DNA of 64,000 bases, from positions 62,001 to 126,000 of the forward strand of contig NZ_CABPSB010000016.1 in the NCBI RefSeq assembly GCF_902459655.1, read 5' to 3'. Shown piece by piece: positions 39,108 through 48,018 of this stretch (the first letter of the stretch is position 1; each line of letters opens with the position of its first letter). Under the pieces are notes generated by a model. The model searched no databases. It was not told the DNA's origin and saw only the letters and a program-made list of their open reading frames with translations. The position numbers and the translations under genes are program-made. Source of the stretch: Pandoraea anhela (GTDB lineage Bacteria > Pseudomonadota > Gammaproteobacteria > Burkholderiales > Burkholderiaceae).

Positions 39108-39159
39108 CGCAATACGTGCAGTGAGGAAGAACTCGCGACCTCATTACAACTTTGCGGGG

Positions 39160-39175
39160 TGTCAATTTGATGACA
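39160..39175 (+). promoter_or_regulatory. Palindrome over the phnF start codon
   Basis: TGTCA (39160-39164) and TGACA (39171-39175) flank ATTTGA, which contains the A of the ATG. It could be a second operator or an mRNA hairpin that limits translation. Confidence 0.45.
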
Positions 39176-39931
39176 GCACAACTCGAACGCGGTGGCGGTG
39201 TTGCCGTCTGGCGGCAGATTGCGCAGATTCTGGCAACGGAGATCGGTGAGCGCCGATACGGCGAAGGCTTGCCGGACGACCGTCTGCCAAGCGAGACCGA
39301 TCTCGCCGTGAGGTTCGGCGTGAACCGGCATACCGTGCGTCGCGCGATTCTCGGGCTGGCCGAGCAGGGACTGGTCAACGTCGAACACGGTCGGGGTACG
39401 TTCGTGCAGCCGGCCGCGATCGGCTATGTGATCGGACGCCGCACCCGTTTCACCGAAAACCTCTCGCAGAACCATCTCAAGACGGCGCAGCAGATCATTT
39501 CGGCGCACAAGCTCAAGGCCGAGGGCAGCGTTGCGCACGCACTGGGCCTGCGTGTGGGGGCGCCCGTCTATCGCGTGGAACTGGCGCGTCGCAGTCTCGA
39601 CCCGCAAGGTATCGAACTGCCGCTCGCTTACAGCGAGAACTGGTTTCCGGCGACGCGCTTTCCCGATTTCCCCGACGTCTTCTCGCAGCACGAATCGATC
39701 AGCGCTGCGCTCGCCGTGTTCGGCGTGCACGATTACACGCGTCGCGAGAGCCGCATCGGCGCACGTATGCCAGACGCCGACATCGCGCGCCACCTTGGGA
39801 TCAACCGTCAGCAACCCGTGCTCAGCGTGGAGAGTACCGATGTGGACGAAGCGGGCAAGCCGATCAAGTACGGCATCGCCTACTTCCCGGCGGACCGTAT
39901 GCAACTCGTGGTGCAGGGGGAGACGCAATGA
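39170..39931 (+). CDS. phnF: GntR/HutC family phosphonate regulator PhnF
   Basis: Likely repressor of the C-P lyase genes. The 253-residue protein has a GntR winged helix (VWRQIAQILATEIGE, LPSETDLAVRFGVNRHTVRRAI, VEHGRGTFV) and a C-terminal UTRA ligand-binding domain (residues about 95-240) ending YGIAYFPADRMQLVV. I use the ATG at 39170; a TTG at 39152 is in frame. A palindrome TGTCA-N6-TGACA overlaps the start codon. It is divergent from phnG and the first of three rightward genes; its stop overlaps the next start. Confidence 0.93.
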   Translation: MTAQLERGGGVAVWRQIAQILATEIGERRYGEGLPDDRLPSETDLAVRFGVNRHTVRRAILGLAEQGLVNVEHGRGTFVQPAAIGYVIGRRTRFTENLSQNHLKTAQQIISAHKLKAEGSVAHALGLRVGAPVYRVELARRSLDPQGIELPLAYSENWFPATRFPDFPDVFSQHESISAALAVFGVHDYTRRESRIGARMPDADIARHLGINRQQPVLSVESTDVDEAGKPIKYGIAYFPADRMQLVVQGETQ

Positions 39932-40695
39932 GCGGCATGCACGGCATCAATGACGTGGACCGACGGGCATTCGACCTGAACGTCGCGCGCTTCGCGATCT
40001 ATTACGCACCGCCGTCGGACGCTTGCTGGTGGAACGAAGGCAGCCGCTGGCTGGGACGCGACGCGATGACCGGTGTCGAACGGCAGGCGCCGAGCGTGCC
40101 CGGGCTGTCGCGAGCATTGCACGACCTGACGACAGATCCGCGTCGCTATGGGTTGCACGCTACGCTCAAAGCGCCGATGCGTCTCGCACCGCAGGCGACG
40201 CTAAGCGATCTAATGGGTATCGCGACGGCCGTTGCGGCCCGTCACGCGCCGTTCGATCTCGTGGTGCATACGGACGTGATCGGCACGGAGAAGGGCACGC
40301 GTGCGGGCTTCGTGGCGTTGCGCCCGGAAGCCGGCGCCGCCGACGAAAACGCCGTCAACGCCCTTGCCGCCGATTGTGTGGTGGCGTTCGACACCTTGCG
40401 CGCGCCGCTCACCGAGGCCGAACTCGCCAGACGAAACCCGCAGTGGCTGACATCGAGGCAACGCGAGTGCCTCGCCCAATGGGGCTATCCGTATGTGTTC
40501 GAGGAATTTCGTTTTCACGTGACGCTGTCGGATCGCGTCGATGCGGCCGACGCCACCGTCATCACCGATTGGTGGCGACCGCGCGTGCAGGCGCTCGGAC
40601 CGATGCGCGTCGACAGTCTCGCCGTCTTCGTCCAGCCGACGCCCGGCGAACCCTTCCACGTCTTCGACCGTTTCGCGTTCGGGAAAGCCGCATGA
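39928..40695 (+). CDS. DUF1045 phosphonate-operon protein (2H phosphoesterase-like)
   Basis: A 255-residue protein of the DUF1045 family, found almost only in phosphonate operons. It has two His-x-Thr motifs, LHATLK (H77-x-T79) and FHVTLS (H197-x-T199), the pattern of the 2H phosphoesterase/RNA ligase fold, which acts on cyclic phosphates. It overlaps phnF and phnN by 4 bp on both sides. No phnP is seen in the window, so it may hydrolyse the ribose 1,2-cyclic phosphate made by PhnJ; this is inference. Confidence 0.92.
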   Translation: MSGMHGINDVDRRAFDLNVARFAIYYAPPSDACWWNEGSRWLGRDAMTGVERQAPSVPGLSRALHDLTTDPRRYGLHATLKAPMRLAPQATLSDLMGIATAVAARHAPFDLVVHTDVIGTEKGTRAGFVALRPEAGAADENAVNALAADCVVAFDTLRAPLTEAELARRNPQWLTSRQRECLAQWGYPYVFEEFRFHVTLSDRVDAADATVITDWWRPRVQALGPMRVDSLAVFVQPTPGEPFHVFDRFAFGKAA

Positions 40696-41264
40696 ATCAC
40701 GCACGTCTTTACTACGTGATGGGGCCGTCCGGCGCGGGCAAGGACGCGTTGCTCGCGTATGCGCGTGCGCGGCTGGACGGCGCCTCGCCGGGCGGTGCGC
40801 CGGTGCTCTTCGCGCATCGTTACATCACGCGGGCGCCGTCGCAGGGCGAGAACCACATCGCGCTGTCGCACGGGGAGTTCGCCCTGCGCCATTCGCTCGG
40901 ATGCTTCGCACTCGACTGGGACAGCCACGATTGCCGCTATGGCATCGGTATCGAGATCGATGCATGGCTGAGCGCCGGGGCGCACGTCGTCGTGAATGGC
41001 TCGCGCGCGTTTCTCGCCCAGGTCGTCGCGCGCTATGGCGAACGGCTGCATCTGGTGGAAATTCGCGTCGATCCGGAGGTCAGGGCGATGCGTCTGGCCA
41101 ATCGCGGACGCGAAACCGGTGACGCACTCGACAAACGCGTCGCGCACAACGTGTCGTGGACGCCGCCCGACGGCATTGCGCTGACGGTCGTCAACAACGA
41201 CGGTGCGCTGGCCGAGGCGGGGGAGCGCCTTGTCTCGTTACTGACGATGCAGGCCGCCGCCTGA
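40692..41264 (+). CDS. phnN: Ribose 1,5-bisphosphate phosphokinase PhnN
   Basis: Phosphorylates ribose 1,5-bisphosphate to PRPP, returning the sugar of C-P lyase to nucleotide synthesis. The 190-residue P-loop kinase has GPSGAGKD (11-18), FAHRYITRAPSQGENH, and RGRETG-like late region (ANRGRETGDAL). Guanylate-kinase-like fold. Its start overlaps the DUF1045 stop (ATGA). Confidence 0.95.
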   Translation: MNHARLYYVMGPSGAGKDALLAYARARLDGASPGGAPVLFAHRYITRAPSQGENHIALSHGEFALRHSLGCFALDWDSHDCRYGIGIEIDAWLSAGAHVVVNGSRAFLAQVVARYGERLHLVEIRVDPEVRAMRLANRGRETGDALDKRVAHNVSWTPPDGIALTVVNNDGALAEAGERLVSLLTMQAAA

Positions 41265-41638
41265 TATCGGAGCGGCTACCGGGGGGAGCGGGGGAGAGGG
41301 AGAGCGCGGGCAGAAGGGGGCGAGGGAGCGGGGAAATGGAATGGGGCGATGCCTGTCAGCCGGGCATGCGGCTCGGGCATGTGGGTGGTGCATGTGGGAG
41401 GTATGACGCGCCTGGAGCGTCGATAGCACCTGATGCGCCTTGGACGCCCGGAGCACGTGTCACATACACGTAAGACCTCCGTATGAATGTTGCGTTGTGT
41501 GTCGTTATTTTGCAAATTATTGCAAATGACGCATACTTTGCGTAATCTTCACGTCACTGCATACGACATCCCCCGACCGGCGCGCTGCGACGTCATGTGT
41601 CGCTCAGCCGCCGGCGCGGACTCATCCCGGAGCCCCTC
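41265..41638. other. 374-base intergenic region, phnN to flavoprotein gene
   Basis: No gene recognised. It has a strikingly G-rich, purine-rich tract (41278-41346), a GGGCATG-type repeat zone (41362-41402), and two palindromes (41509-41543) in an AT-richer stretch before the next gene. Confidence 0.6.
41509..41543 (+). promoter_or_regulatory. Two adjacent operator-like palindromes
   Basis: TTTGCAA-ATTA-TTGCAAA (41509-41526) is a perfect 7-bp inverted repeat; ACGCA-N5-TGCGT (41529-41543) follows at once. They lie about 100 bp before the dehydrogenase start in the only AT-rich part of the region. Likely a regulator site; factor unknown. Confidence 0.55.
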
Positions 41639-44128
41639 ATGTCCTCAGCCTTGCCCACTCATGCCCGCGTCGTCGTCATCGGCGGCGGGATCGTTGGTTG
41701 TTCGGTGGCTTATCACCTCGCCAAACTCGGTTGGACGGACGTCGTGCTGCTGGAGCAGGGGCAGTTATCGTGCGGCACCACGTGGCATGCGGCAGGCCTG
41801 GTCGGTCAACTGCGTTCGCAAGAAAGCATGACCAGGCTCATCCGTTATTCCACGAAGCTCTACAGCGAACTGGAAGCGGAGACGGGGCTGGGCACGGGGT
41901 GGAAGCCATGTGGTTCGCTGTCGGTGGCGCGCAGCCGCGAGCGCATGACGCAACTCAAGCGCACGGCGGCGGTGGCGCGGGCTTATGGCGTGCAGTGCGA
42001 TGTGATTTCGCCGCGTGAAGCCGGCGAGCTCTGGCCGGTCATGCGCACGGACGATCTCGTCGGCGCCGTCTGGCTGCCGGGGGACGGCAAGGCGAATCCG
42101 ACCGACCTCACGCAGGCGCTGGCGCGCGGTGCGCGCAGCCGTGGCGTGCGCATTGCCGAGAACACGCGCATCACGCAGATTCATACGGCTTCGCCGAACG
42201 GCGTTCCGACGGCGACCGGCGTGTCCTGGCGCAACAAGGACGGCGAGCGCGGACGTATCGACGCCGAGATCGTCGTCAACTGCGCGGGGCAGTGGGCGAA
42301 GGCCGTGGGCCGCATGTGCGGCGTGAGCGTGCCGCTGCATTCGGCCGAGCATTACTACATCGTGACGGAGCGAATCCCGGGCGTGCACACCGACTTGCCG
42401 GTCATGCGCGATCCGGACGGCTACATCTACTTCAAGGAAGAAGTCGGCGGTCTCGTGATGGGCGGCTTCGAGCCGAACGCCAAACCATGGGGCATGAACG
42501 GCATTCCCGAGAATTTCGAGTTCCAACTGCTGCCCGACGACTGGGACCAGTTCGAGATCCTGATGGAGAACGCGCTGATGCGCGTGCCGGCGCTGGAAAC
42601 CGCACAGATTCGCCAGTTCTATAACGGTCCGGAATCGTTCACGCCAGACAACAATTTCATCCTCGGCGAAGCGCCCGAGCTGCGCCATTTCTATGTCGGG
42701 GCCGGCTTCAACTCGATGGGCATCGCCTCGGCCGGCGGGGCGGGCATGGCGCTCGCGGAGTGGATCGTCGCCGGCGAGCCGACCATGGATCTCTGGCCCG
42801 TCGACATTCGTCGCTTTGCGGGCTTCAACGGTAACGACACATGGCTGCACGATCGCGTGAAGGAGACGTTGGGGCTGCACTACGCCATGCCGTGGCCGAA
42901 TCGCGAACTGGATACGGCGCGGCCGTTCCGCCGCTCGCCGCTCTATGCGACGTTGCTTGCCAAGGGGGCCTGTTTCGGCAGCAAGATGGGATGGGAGCGG
43001 CCGAACTTCTTTGCGCCGTCGCCCGCGCAGGCGACGATCGAGTACAGCTTCGGGCAACAGAACTGGCACGCATGGAGCGGTGCAGAACATCGGGCTTGCC
43101 GCGAGGCCGTGGCGCTGTTCGACATGAGTTCGTTCTCGAAGCTGCTTGTCAAAGGCTGCGACGCCGAGCGCGTATTGCAGACGTTGTGCAGTAACGATGT
43201 CGCGGTCCCGCCGGGACGCACGGTCTACACCGGCATGCTCAACGAACGGGGCGGCTACGAATCGGATTTCACGCTCACGCGGCTTGCGCCGGATCAGTAT
43301 CTGCTGGTGACAGGATCGGCGCAGACCACGCGCGACATGGACTATCTCGAGCGACACATCGCCGGCATGTCCGACGATCCGCGCTGCACTGTGGTGGACG
43401 TCACCGGTCAGTACGCCGTACTGGCGCTCATGGGGCCGAACGCTCGTGCGCTGTTGCAGCAAGTCTCGAAGGCCGACTTCTCCAACGAGGCGTTCCCTTT
43501 CGGCACGAGTCGCGAAATCGATCTCGGCTATGCGACGGTGCGCGCAACGCGCCTGACCTACGTGGGCGAACTCGGCTGGGAGCTGTATGTGCCGGTCGAA
43601 TTCGCCGTAGGCGTCTACGAGACGCTGCACGCGGCAGGCGCGGCGTTCGGACTGAAGGACGCGGGCTATTACGCCATCGACTCGTTGCGCATCGAGAAAG
43701 GGTATCGCGCGTGGGGGCGCGAACTGACGCCCGACACGAATCCCGTCGAAGCAGGGCTCACGTTCGCATGCAAACTCGCGAGCGGCATCCCGTTCACGGG
43801 ACGCGCGGCCGTGGAACTGGCCCGCGCCAACGGGGCAAGGCGCCGGCTCGTGAGCGTGGTGCTCGACGGGGCCGGCGACAAAATGCTCTGGGGCGGCGAA
43901 GCGGTGTTGCGCGACGGGCAACCGGTCGGCTTCATCTCCTCGGCGGCGTTCGGCCACACCCTCGACGCGCCCGTCGGTCTGGCGTTTCTCACGAATCCGG
44001 ATGGGCCGGTGACGGCAGACTACGTCGACGCCGGCCGTTATCAGATCGATCTTGCCGGGGAACGGCTCGACGCACGGGTGCAATTGCGCGCGTTGTATGA
44101 CCCGAAGGGGGAGCGCGTGAAGGCATAG
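41639..44128 (+). CDS. Sarcosine/dimethylglycine dehydrogenase-like FAD oxidoreductase with GcvT domain
   Basis: An 829-residue two-part enzyme. Residues 8-430 are a DAO-type FAD domain (VVVIGGGIVGCSVAYHLAKLG; GTTWHAAGLVGQ, where His50 corresponds to the histidine that binds FAD covalently in dimethylglycine dehydrogenase). An FAO_M linker follows, then a GcvT aminomethyltransferase-like folate domain from about residue 440 (YVGELGWELYVP, DSLRIEKGYRAWGRELTPD). Such enzymes demethylate N-methylglycines and pass the carbon to tetrahydrofolate. CGGAG is 7 nt before the ATG. The exact substrate cannot be set from sequence alone. Confidence 0.9.
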   Translation: MSSALPTHARVVVIGGGIVGCSVAYHLAKLGWTDVVLLEQGQLSCGTTWHAAGLVGQLRSQESMTRLIRYSTKLYSELEAETGLGTGWKPCGSLSVARSRERMTQLKRTAAVARAYGVQCDVISPREAGELWPVMRTDDLVGAVWLPGDGKANPTDLTQALARGARSRGVRIAENTRITQIHTASPNGVPTATGVSWRNKDGERGRIDAEIVVNCAGQWAKAVGRMCGVSVPLHSAEHYYIVTERIPGVHTDLPVMRDPDGYIYFKEEVGGLVMGGFEPNAKPWGMNGIPENFEFQLLPDDWDQFEILMENALMRVPALETAQIRQFYNGPESFTPDNNFILGEAPELRHFYVGAGFNSMGIASAGGAGMALAEWIVAGEPTMDLWPVDIRRFAGFNGNDTWLHDRVKETLGLHYAMPWPNRELDTARPFRRSPLYATLLAKGACFGSKMGWERPNFFAPSPAQATIEYSFGQQNWHAWSGAEHRACREAVALFDMSSFSKLLVKGCDAERVLQTLCSNDVAVPPGRTVYTGMLNERGGYESDFTLTRLAPDQYLLVTGSAQTTRDMDYLERHIAGMSDDPRCTVVDVTGQYAVLALMGPNARALLQQVSKADFSNEAFPFGTSREIDLGYATVRATRLTYVGELGWELYVPVEFAVGVYETLHAAGAAFGLKDAGYYAIDSLRIEKGYRAWGRELTPDTNPVEAGLTFACKLASGIPFTGRAAVELARANGARRRLVSVVLDGAGDKMLWGGEAVLRDGQPVGFISSAAFGHTLDAPVGLAFLTNPDGPVTADYVDAGRYQIDLAGERLDARVQLRALYDPKGERVKA

Positions 44129-44421
44129 CGCCGGCGGGCGGCGGTGGGCTTACCGTCGCGCGGCGCGTGGGCACTCGGGGAGGCAGCGGGGCACAGAGAG
44201 ACCCATAGAGACGCCTGATGGGGAGTCGGTACGCACAAGGACGCACAAGGACGCATAAAGACGCACAGGGAAGCACAAGGACATAGCCGCGTTCGGGCAA
44301 TCGGCAGCATGGCGTGACGATAGGGCCCCTGCCACAGGCGAACTCGTCGCCGCTTCTGTAAAATGCCGCTTTTGCCTCATTTTCGCGCGCCGGGGTCTGG
44401 TGCGCGTCCGGTCTCTGACGT
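44129..44421. other. Intergenic region with short tandem repeat
   Basis: Between the flavoprotein and the Nudix gene; holds the 10-bp repeat array at 44228-44283 and no recognisable gene. Confidence 0.6.
44228..44283. repeat. 10-bp imperfect tandem repeat (ACGCACAAGG)
   Basis: About five units, ACGCACAAGG twice exactly and then variants ACGCATAAAG, ACGCACAGGG and AAGCACAAGG, run head to tail. Confidence 0.88.
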
Positions 44422-45273
44422 ATGTCTTTTGCTTGTATTGCGGCGGCGCGCCGCTTCGACGACCGAGCGCATCTGCCGCTCGTGATCGGCTCACAGCGTT
44501 ACGGGTGGGTTCGCCGTACCGACGTCGAGTCGCTGTCCCGCTGGCCCGACGTGTTCGAGGTCAGTTCGCTTGCGGTGCGCATTCATCCACGTCACGACAC
44601 GTGCGAGGCCCGTACCGCGGCGCTCGCACCCGTCATCGAGACGCTGGCTGCCGAGGGACGCATCACCGGCTGGCGCAACGAGCGTTATGCCATTCGGCAG
44701 CGTCTTTACGACGCGCCGCTCGCGTGGATCGAGCGGGCCGCCTCGCGCTTTTTCGGCACGCGCACGTTCGCCGTGCATGTGAACGGTTACGTGCCGGCGC
44801 GGTTCATCGGCGAAGCGCCGAAGATGTGGATCGCGCGACGCAGCGTGCTCAAGGCGACCGATCCCGGTTGTCTCGACAACGCGGCGGCGGGCGGCATCGG
44901 CAACGGCATCGGCGTGGGAGATACGCTCGTCAAGGAATGTTGGGAAGAAGCCGGAATTCCGGCGTATCTGGCGACCGAAGCGCGTCCGGGCCGTACGCTG
45001 CACATCCTTGCGGAAATTCCGGAGGGCGTGCAGTCCGAGCAGATTTTCGTCTACGATCTTGCGCTGCCGCGCGGTTTCGTGCCCAAGAATCAGGATGGCG
45101 AGGCGAGCGCGCACTGGCTGTGCTCGGCCGGGAACGTATGCGACGTGATCGCACGAGGCAAGATGACCGTCGATGCAAGCCTCGCGAGTCTCGACTTCCT
45201 GTTGCGCGAAGGCGCGATTCGCGCGAAGGACTGCGTGGGGATCGAGGCGCTGTTCAAACCGGCGGACGAGTAA
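44422..45273 (+). CDS. DUF4743 Nudix hydrolase
   Basis: A 283-residue protein with an N-terminal DUF4743 domain (VIGSQRYGWVRR) and a Nudix domain. The Nudix helix reads KECWEEAGI after GGIGNGIGVGDTLV; the catalytic EE pair is kept, but the first Glu of the GX5E consensus is absent, as in the plant and yeast relatives. Those relatives act on damaged thiamine diphosphate. Here the role is unknown; located between two folate-linked genes. Confidence 0.88.
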   Translation: MSFACIAAARRFDDRAHLPLVIGSQRYGWVRRTDVESLSRWPDVFEVSSLAVRIHPRHDTCEARTAALAPVIETLAAEGRITGWRNERYAIRQRLYDAPLAWIERAASRFFGTRTFAVHVNGYVPARFIGEAPKMWIARRSVLKATDPGCLDNAAAGGIGNGIGVGDTLVKECWEEAGIPAYLATEARPGRTLHILAEIPEGVQSEQIFVYDLALPRGFVPKNQDGEASAHWLCSAGNVCDVIARGKMTVDASLASLDFLLREGAIRAKDCVGIEALFKPADE

Positions 45274-45499
45274 GGCGAGATATCCCGGGAGAGACAGCGG
45301 TATCTCGTGGCGTTCGGCGTCGCACGTCTCACCGCGTAGGGTTGGGTTGTCTTACGTCACCTCAAGTCGCCTCAAGTCGCGCGGAGCCCGAACGAGCATT
45401 GCACGTGAGCCGGGATGCGGCGCAAGCGCCCCGGCCACACATCGAATTCACGAATTTCAACACGGCAACGACATTGCAAGCCTTTGCCCAGGAGCAATC

Positions 45500-46372
45500 A
45501 TGGCACCGATCGAAAATAGCTACATTCTGAAATTGTCCTGCCCGGACCGTCCCGGCATCGTCCACACGGTGGCCGGTTTCCTGGTCGAGCGCGGCGGCAA
45601 CATTCTCGACTCGGCGCAGTTCAACGATCGCTTCACGGGCGGGTTCTTCATGCGTGTGCATTTCCAGCAATTGCCGGGGCAGACCGATCTGGAGACCTTG
45701 CAGCGTGATTTCGCGCCGCTCGCCGAGCAGTTCGACATGCAATGGGAACTGGTCGACGCTTCGATCAGGCCGCGCGTTTTGCTCATGGTCTCGAAGATCG
45801 GCCATTGCCTGAACGATCTGTTGTTCCGCTACAAGACCGGCCAGCTCAACATCGAAATCCCGGCGATCGTCTCGAATCACAAAGATTTCTATCAACTGGC
45901 GGCGAGTTACAACATCCCGTTCCATCACCTGCCGCTCATGAATGCGACGCCGGAATCCAAGGCGGCGCAGGAAGCGAAGGTGTTCGAACTCGTCGAGGAC
46001 AACAACATCGATCTCGTGGTGCTCGCTCGTTACATGCAGGTGCTCTCGAGCGATCTGTGCAGGAAGCTCGCCGGCCGCGCGATCAATATCCATCACTCGT
46101 TCCTGCCGAGCTTCAAGGGCGCGAAGCCGTACTATCAGGCGTTCGACCGTGGTGTGAAGCTGATCGGGGCGACGGCGCATTACGTGACGTCCGATCTCGA
46201 CGAAGGTCCCATCATCGAGCAGGAAGTCGAGCGGGTGGATCACACCATGGATCCGGAGCAACTGACCGCGATCGGTCGCGACGTGGAATGTGTGGCGCTG
46301 GCCCGCGCCGTGCGTTTCCACGCCGAGCACCGCATTCTGCTCAACGGCCACAAGACGGTGATTTTCCGGTGA
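45500..46372 (+). CDS. purU: Formyltetrahydrofolate deformylase
   Basis: Hydrolyses 10-formyl-THF to formate and THF, balancing the one-carbon pool. The 290-residue protein has an N-terminal ACT domain (ILKLSCPDRPGIVHTVAGFL) and a formyltransferase domain with N196, H198 (AINIHHSFLPSFKGA) and D234 (SDLDEGPIIEQ). AGGAG precedes the ATG by 5 nt. The region upstream in frame is not coding. It would handle one-carbon units produced by the flavoprotein upstream. Confidence 0.95.
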   Translation: MAPIENSYILKLSCPDRPGIVHTVAGFLVERGGNILDSAQFNDRFTGGFFMRVHFQQLPGQTDLETLQRDFAPLAEQFDMQWELVDASIRPRVLLMVSKIGHCLNDLLFRYKTGQLNIEIPAIVSNHKDFYQLAASYNIPFHHLPLMNATPESKAAQEAKVFELVEDNNIDLVVLARYMQVLSSDLCRKLAGRAINIHHSFLPSFKGAKPYYQAFDRGVKLIGATAHYVTSDLDEGPIIEQEVERVDHTMDPEQLTAIGRDVECVALARAVRFHAEHRILLNGHKTVIFR

Positions 46373-46464
46373 TGGCAGCGAGGCTGGATGGATTGGGGCG
46401 GGACGGTGGCCGGCGCCTCACGCCCTCCACACCGATGCCCTGATGCCCTGATGCCGCGGCAAGC

Positions 46465-46498
46465 ACGCCCGGGACGCGATGTCCCGGGCGTTTTTGTT
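46465..46498 (+). terminator. Rho-independent terminator
   Basis: ACGCCCGGGAC (46465-46475) and GTCCCGGGCGT (46481-46491) form a perfect 11-bp stem followed by TTTTGTTT. It lies about 90 bp after purU. Confidence 0.9.
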
Positions 46499-46647
46499 TC
46501 GTGCGAGCGATGCGGCCGGTGTGTGTCCTTGGCCAACCATCCCGCCAGCGTCAGGGCTTCGCGATAGGGGGGGCCGGCGAGAAGGGCGCACGTGCTCACG
46601 ATGCCGCAACGGGCCGACGGTTACGCACTGTACCGCTGCGTCGGGGA

Positions 46648-48018
46648 TCAGATTCGCTGCGCGAGTTCGCTGCCGGCGTCGCGAGACAGGCGGGCGATCG
46701 AGATCATCGAACTCACGGCAACCAGCCCCACGACCAGGAAGGCCCACGGGAAGTCGACGTTGGTCACGTGATCGCGTCCGTGCAGCCACGACGACGTTTG
46801 CAACATCGCGGCACCGATCGTAATGCCGAGCGTAAGCGAGACCTGCTGCGCGACGCTGGCGAGACTCGTCGCCTGGCTCATGCGATGCGCCGGCACGTCG
46901 GCATACGAAATGGCGTTCAGACTCGTGAATTGCAGCGAACGGAAACAGCCGCCGACAAGCAGCGTGCCGAGGATCACCAGATGCGACGTCTGCTCGGTGA
47001 ACAGACCATAGCCGCCGATGGTCGTGGCCGCGACGACGGCATTGGTCATCAACACGCGACGGAAGCCCCAACGCGTCAGAATGCGCAACGAGAGCGTCTT
47101 CATGAACATCGCACCGGCTGCGGAAATGAATGTCAGTGCACCGGACTCGAGCGGCGTCATACCGAAGCCGAGTTGCAGCATCAGCGGCAGAAGAAACGGT
47201 GTCGCCCCTACGCCGATACGAAACAGCGTGCCCCCTGCGACGCCCGCACGGAACGTGGGAATACGGAAGAGATCGAGCCGCAGCAGCGGATGCGCGAGGC
47301 CTTTGGCGTGGCGCAGATAGGCCGCGAGCAACGCTGCGCCGATCGCAACGAGTCCGAGCGCCAGCGGCGTCGGAATCAGATGACGGCCGATGGTCGACAG
47401 CCCGAGCATCAGGATCGAGAGCCCGAAGCCCGAAAGCAGAAAGCCTTTGACGTCGAGCGGCGGCACCTCGTCTTCATAGAGGTCGGGAATGAATTTCGTC
47501 GCCAGCACGAAGCCGAGCACGCCGATAGGAATGTTGATGAAGAAGATCCAGCGCCAATGCCAGTACGTGGTGATGAAGCCGCCCAACGGCGGGCCGAGCA
47601 CCGGGCCGACCAATGCGGGGATCGTCAGGTAGTTGAGCGCGCGCACCATGTCGCGCTTCTCCACGGACTTGAGCAAGGCTAAACGGCCGACCGGCACCAT
47701 CATCGCGCCCCCCACGCCTTGCACGAAACGCGCGATGACCAGTTCCGGCAGATTCGTCGAGACGCCGCAGCAGACCGAGCCGAGCACGAACACGCCGATG
47801 GCGGTCCGAAAGACATTGCGCGTGCCGAAGCGATCGGCGATCCAGCCGCTGACCGGAATGAAGACGGCGAGGCTGATGAGGTACGTGGTGAGGGCGAGCT
47901 TGAGCGTGATCGGGCTCTCGTCGAGATCCTGTGCGATCAGCGGCAACGAGGTGGACAACACGGTGGAATCCATGTTTTCCATGAACAACGCGCAGGCAAC
48001 GATGAGCGGAACGAGCAT
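46648..48018 (-). CDS. MFS multidrug efflux transporter (DHA2 type)
   Basis: Membrane transporter of about 456 residues with about 14 helices. Motifs are ENMDSTVLSTSLPLIAQDL (DHA2 motif C start), GWIADRFGTRNVF (motif A), RFVQGVGGAMMVPVGRL (motif B) and GPVLGPPLGG (motif C). It resembles EmrB/YebQ drug exporters. The start is uncertain: ATG at 48018 begins just before the first helix, while a TTG at 48108 would add 30 residues; neither has a clear ribosome-binding site. Confidence 0.88.
   Translation of the reverse strand: MLVPLIVACALFMENMDSTVLSTSLPLIAQDLDESPITLKLALTTYLISLAVFIPVSGWIADRFGTRNVFRTAIGVFVLGSVCCGVSTNLPELVIARFVQGVGGAMMVPVGRLALLKSVEKRDMVRALNYLTIPALVGPVLGPPLGGFITTYWHWRWIFFINIPIGVLGFVLATKFIPDLYEDEVPPLDVKGFLLSGFGLSILMLGLSTIGRHLIPTPLALGLVAIGAALLAAYLRHAKGLAHPLLRLDLFRIPTFRAGVAGGTLFRIGVGATPFLLPLMLQLGFGMTPLESGALTFISAAGAMFMKTLSLRILTRWGFRRVLMTNAVVAATTIGGYGLFTEQTSHLVILGTLLVGGCFRSLQFTSLNAISYADVPAHRMSQATSLASVAQQVSLTLGITIGAAMLQTSSWLHGRDHVTNVDFPWAFLVVGLVAVSSMISIARLSRDAGSELAQRI

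Noticed and set aside
41765-44083. 772-codon antisense frame opposite the flavoprotein
   Set aside because: No recognisable domain; the plus-strand enzyme is convincing throughout.
44228-44283. Short repeat array considered as a CRISPR
   Set aside because: Units are only 10 bp with no unique spacers and no cas genes.
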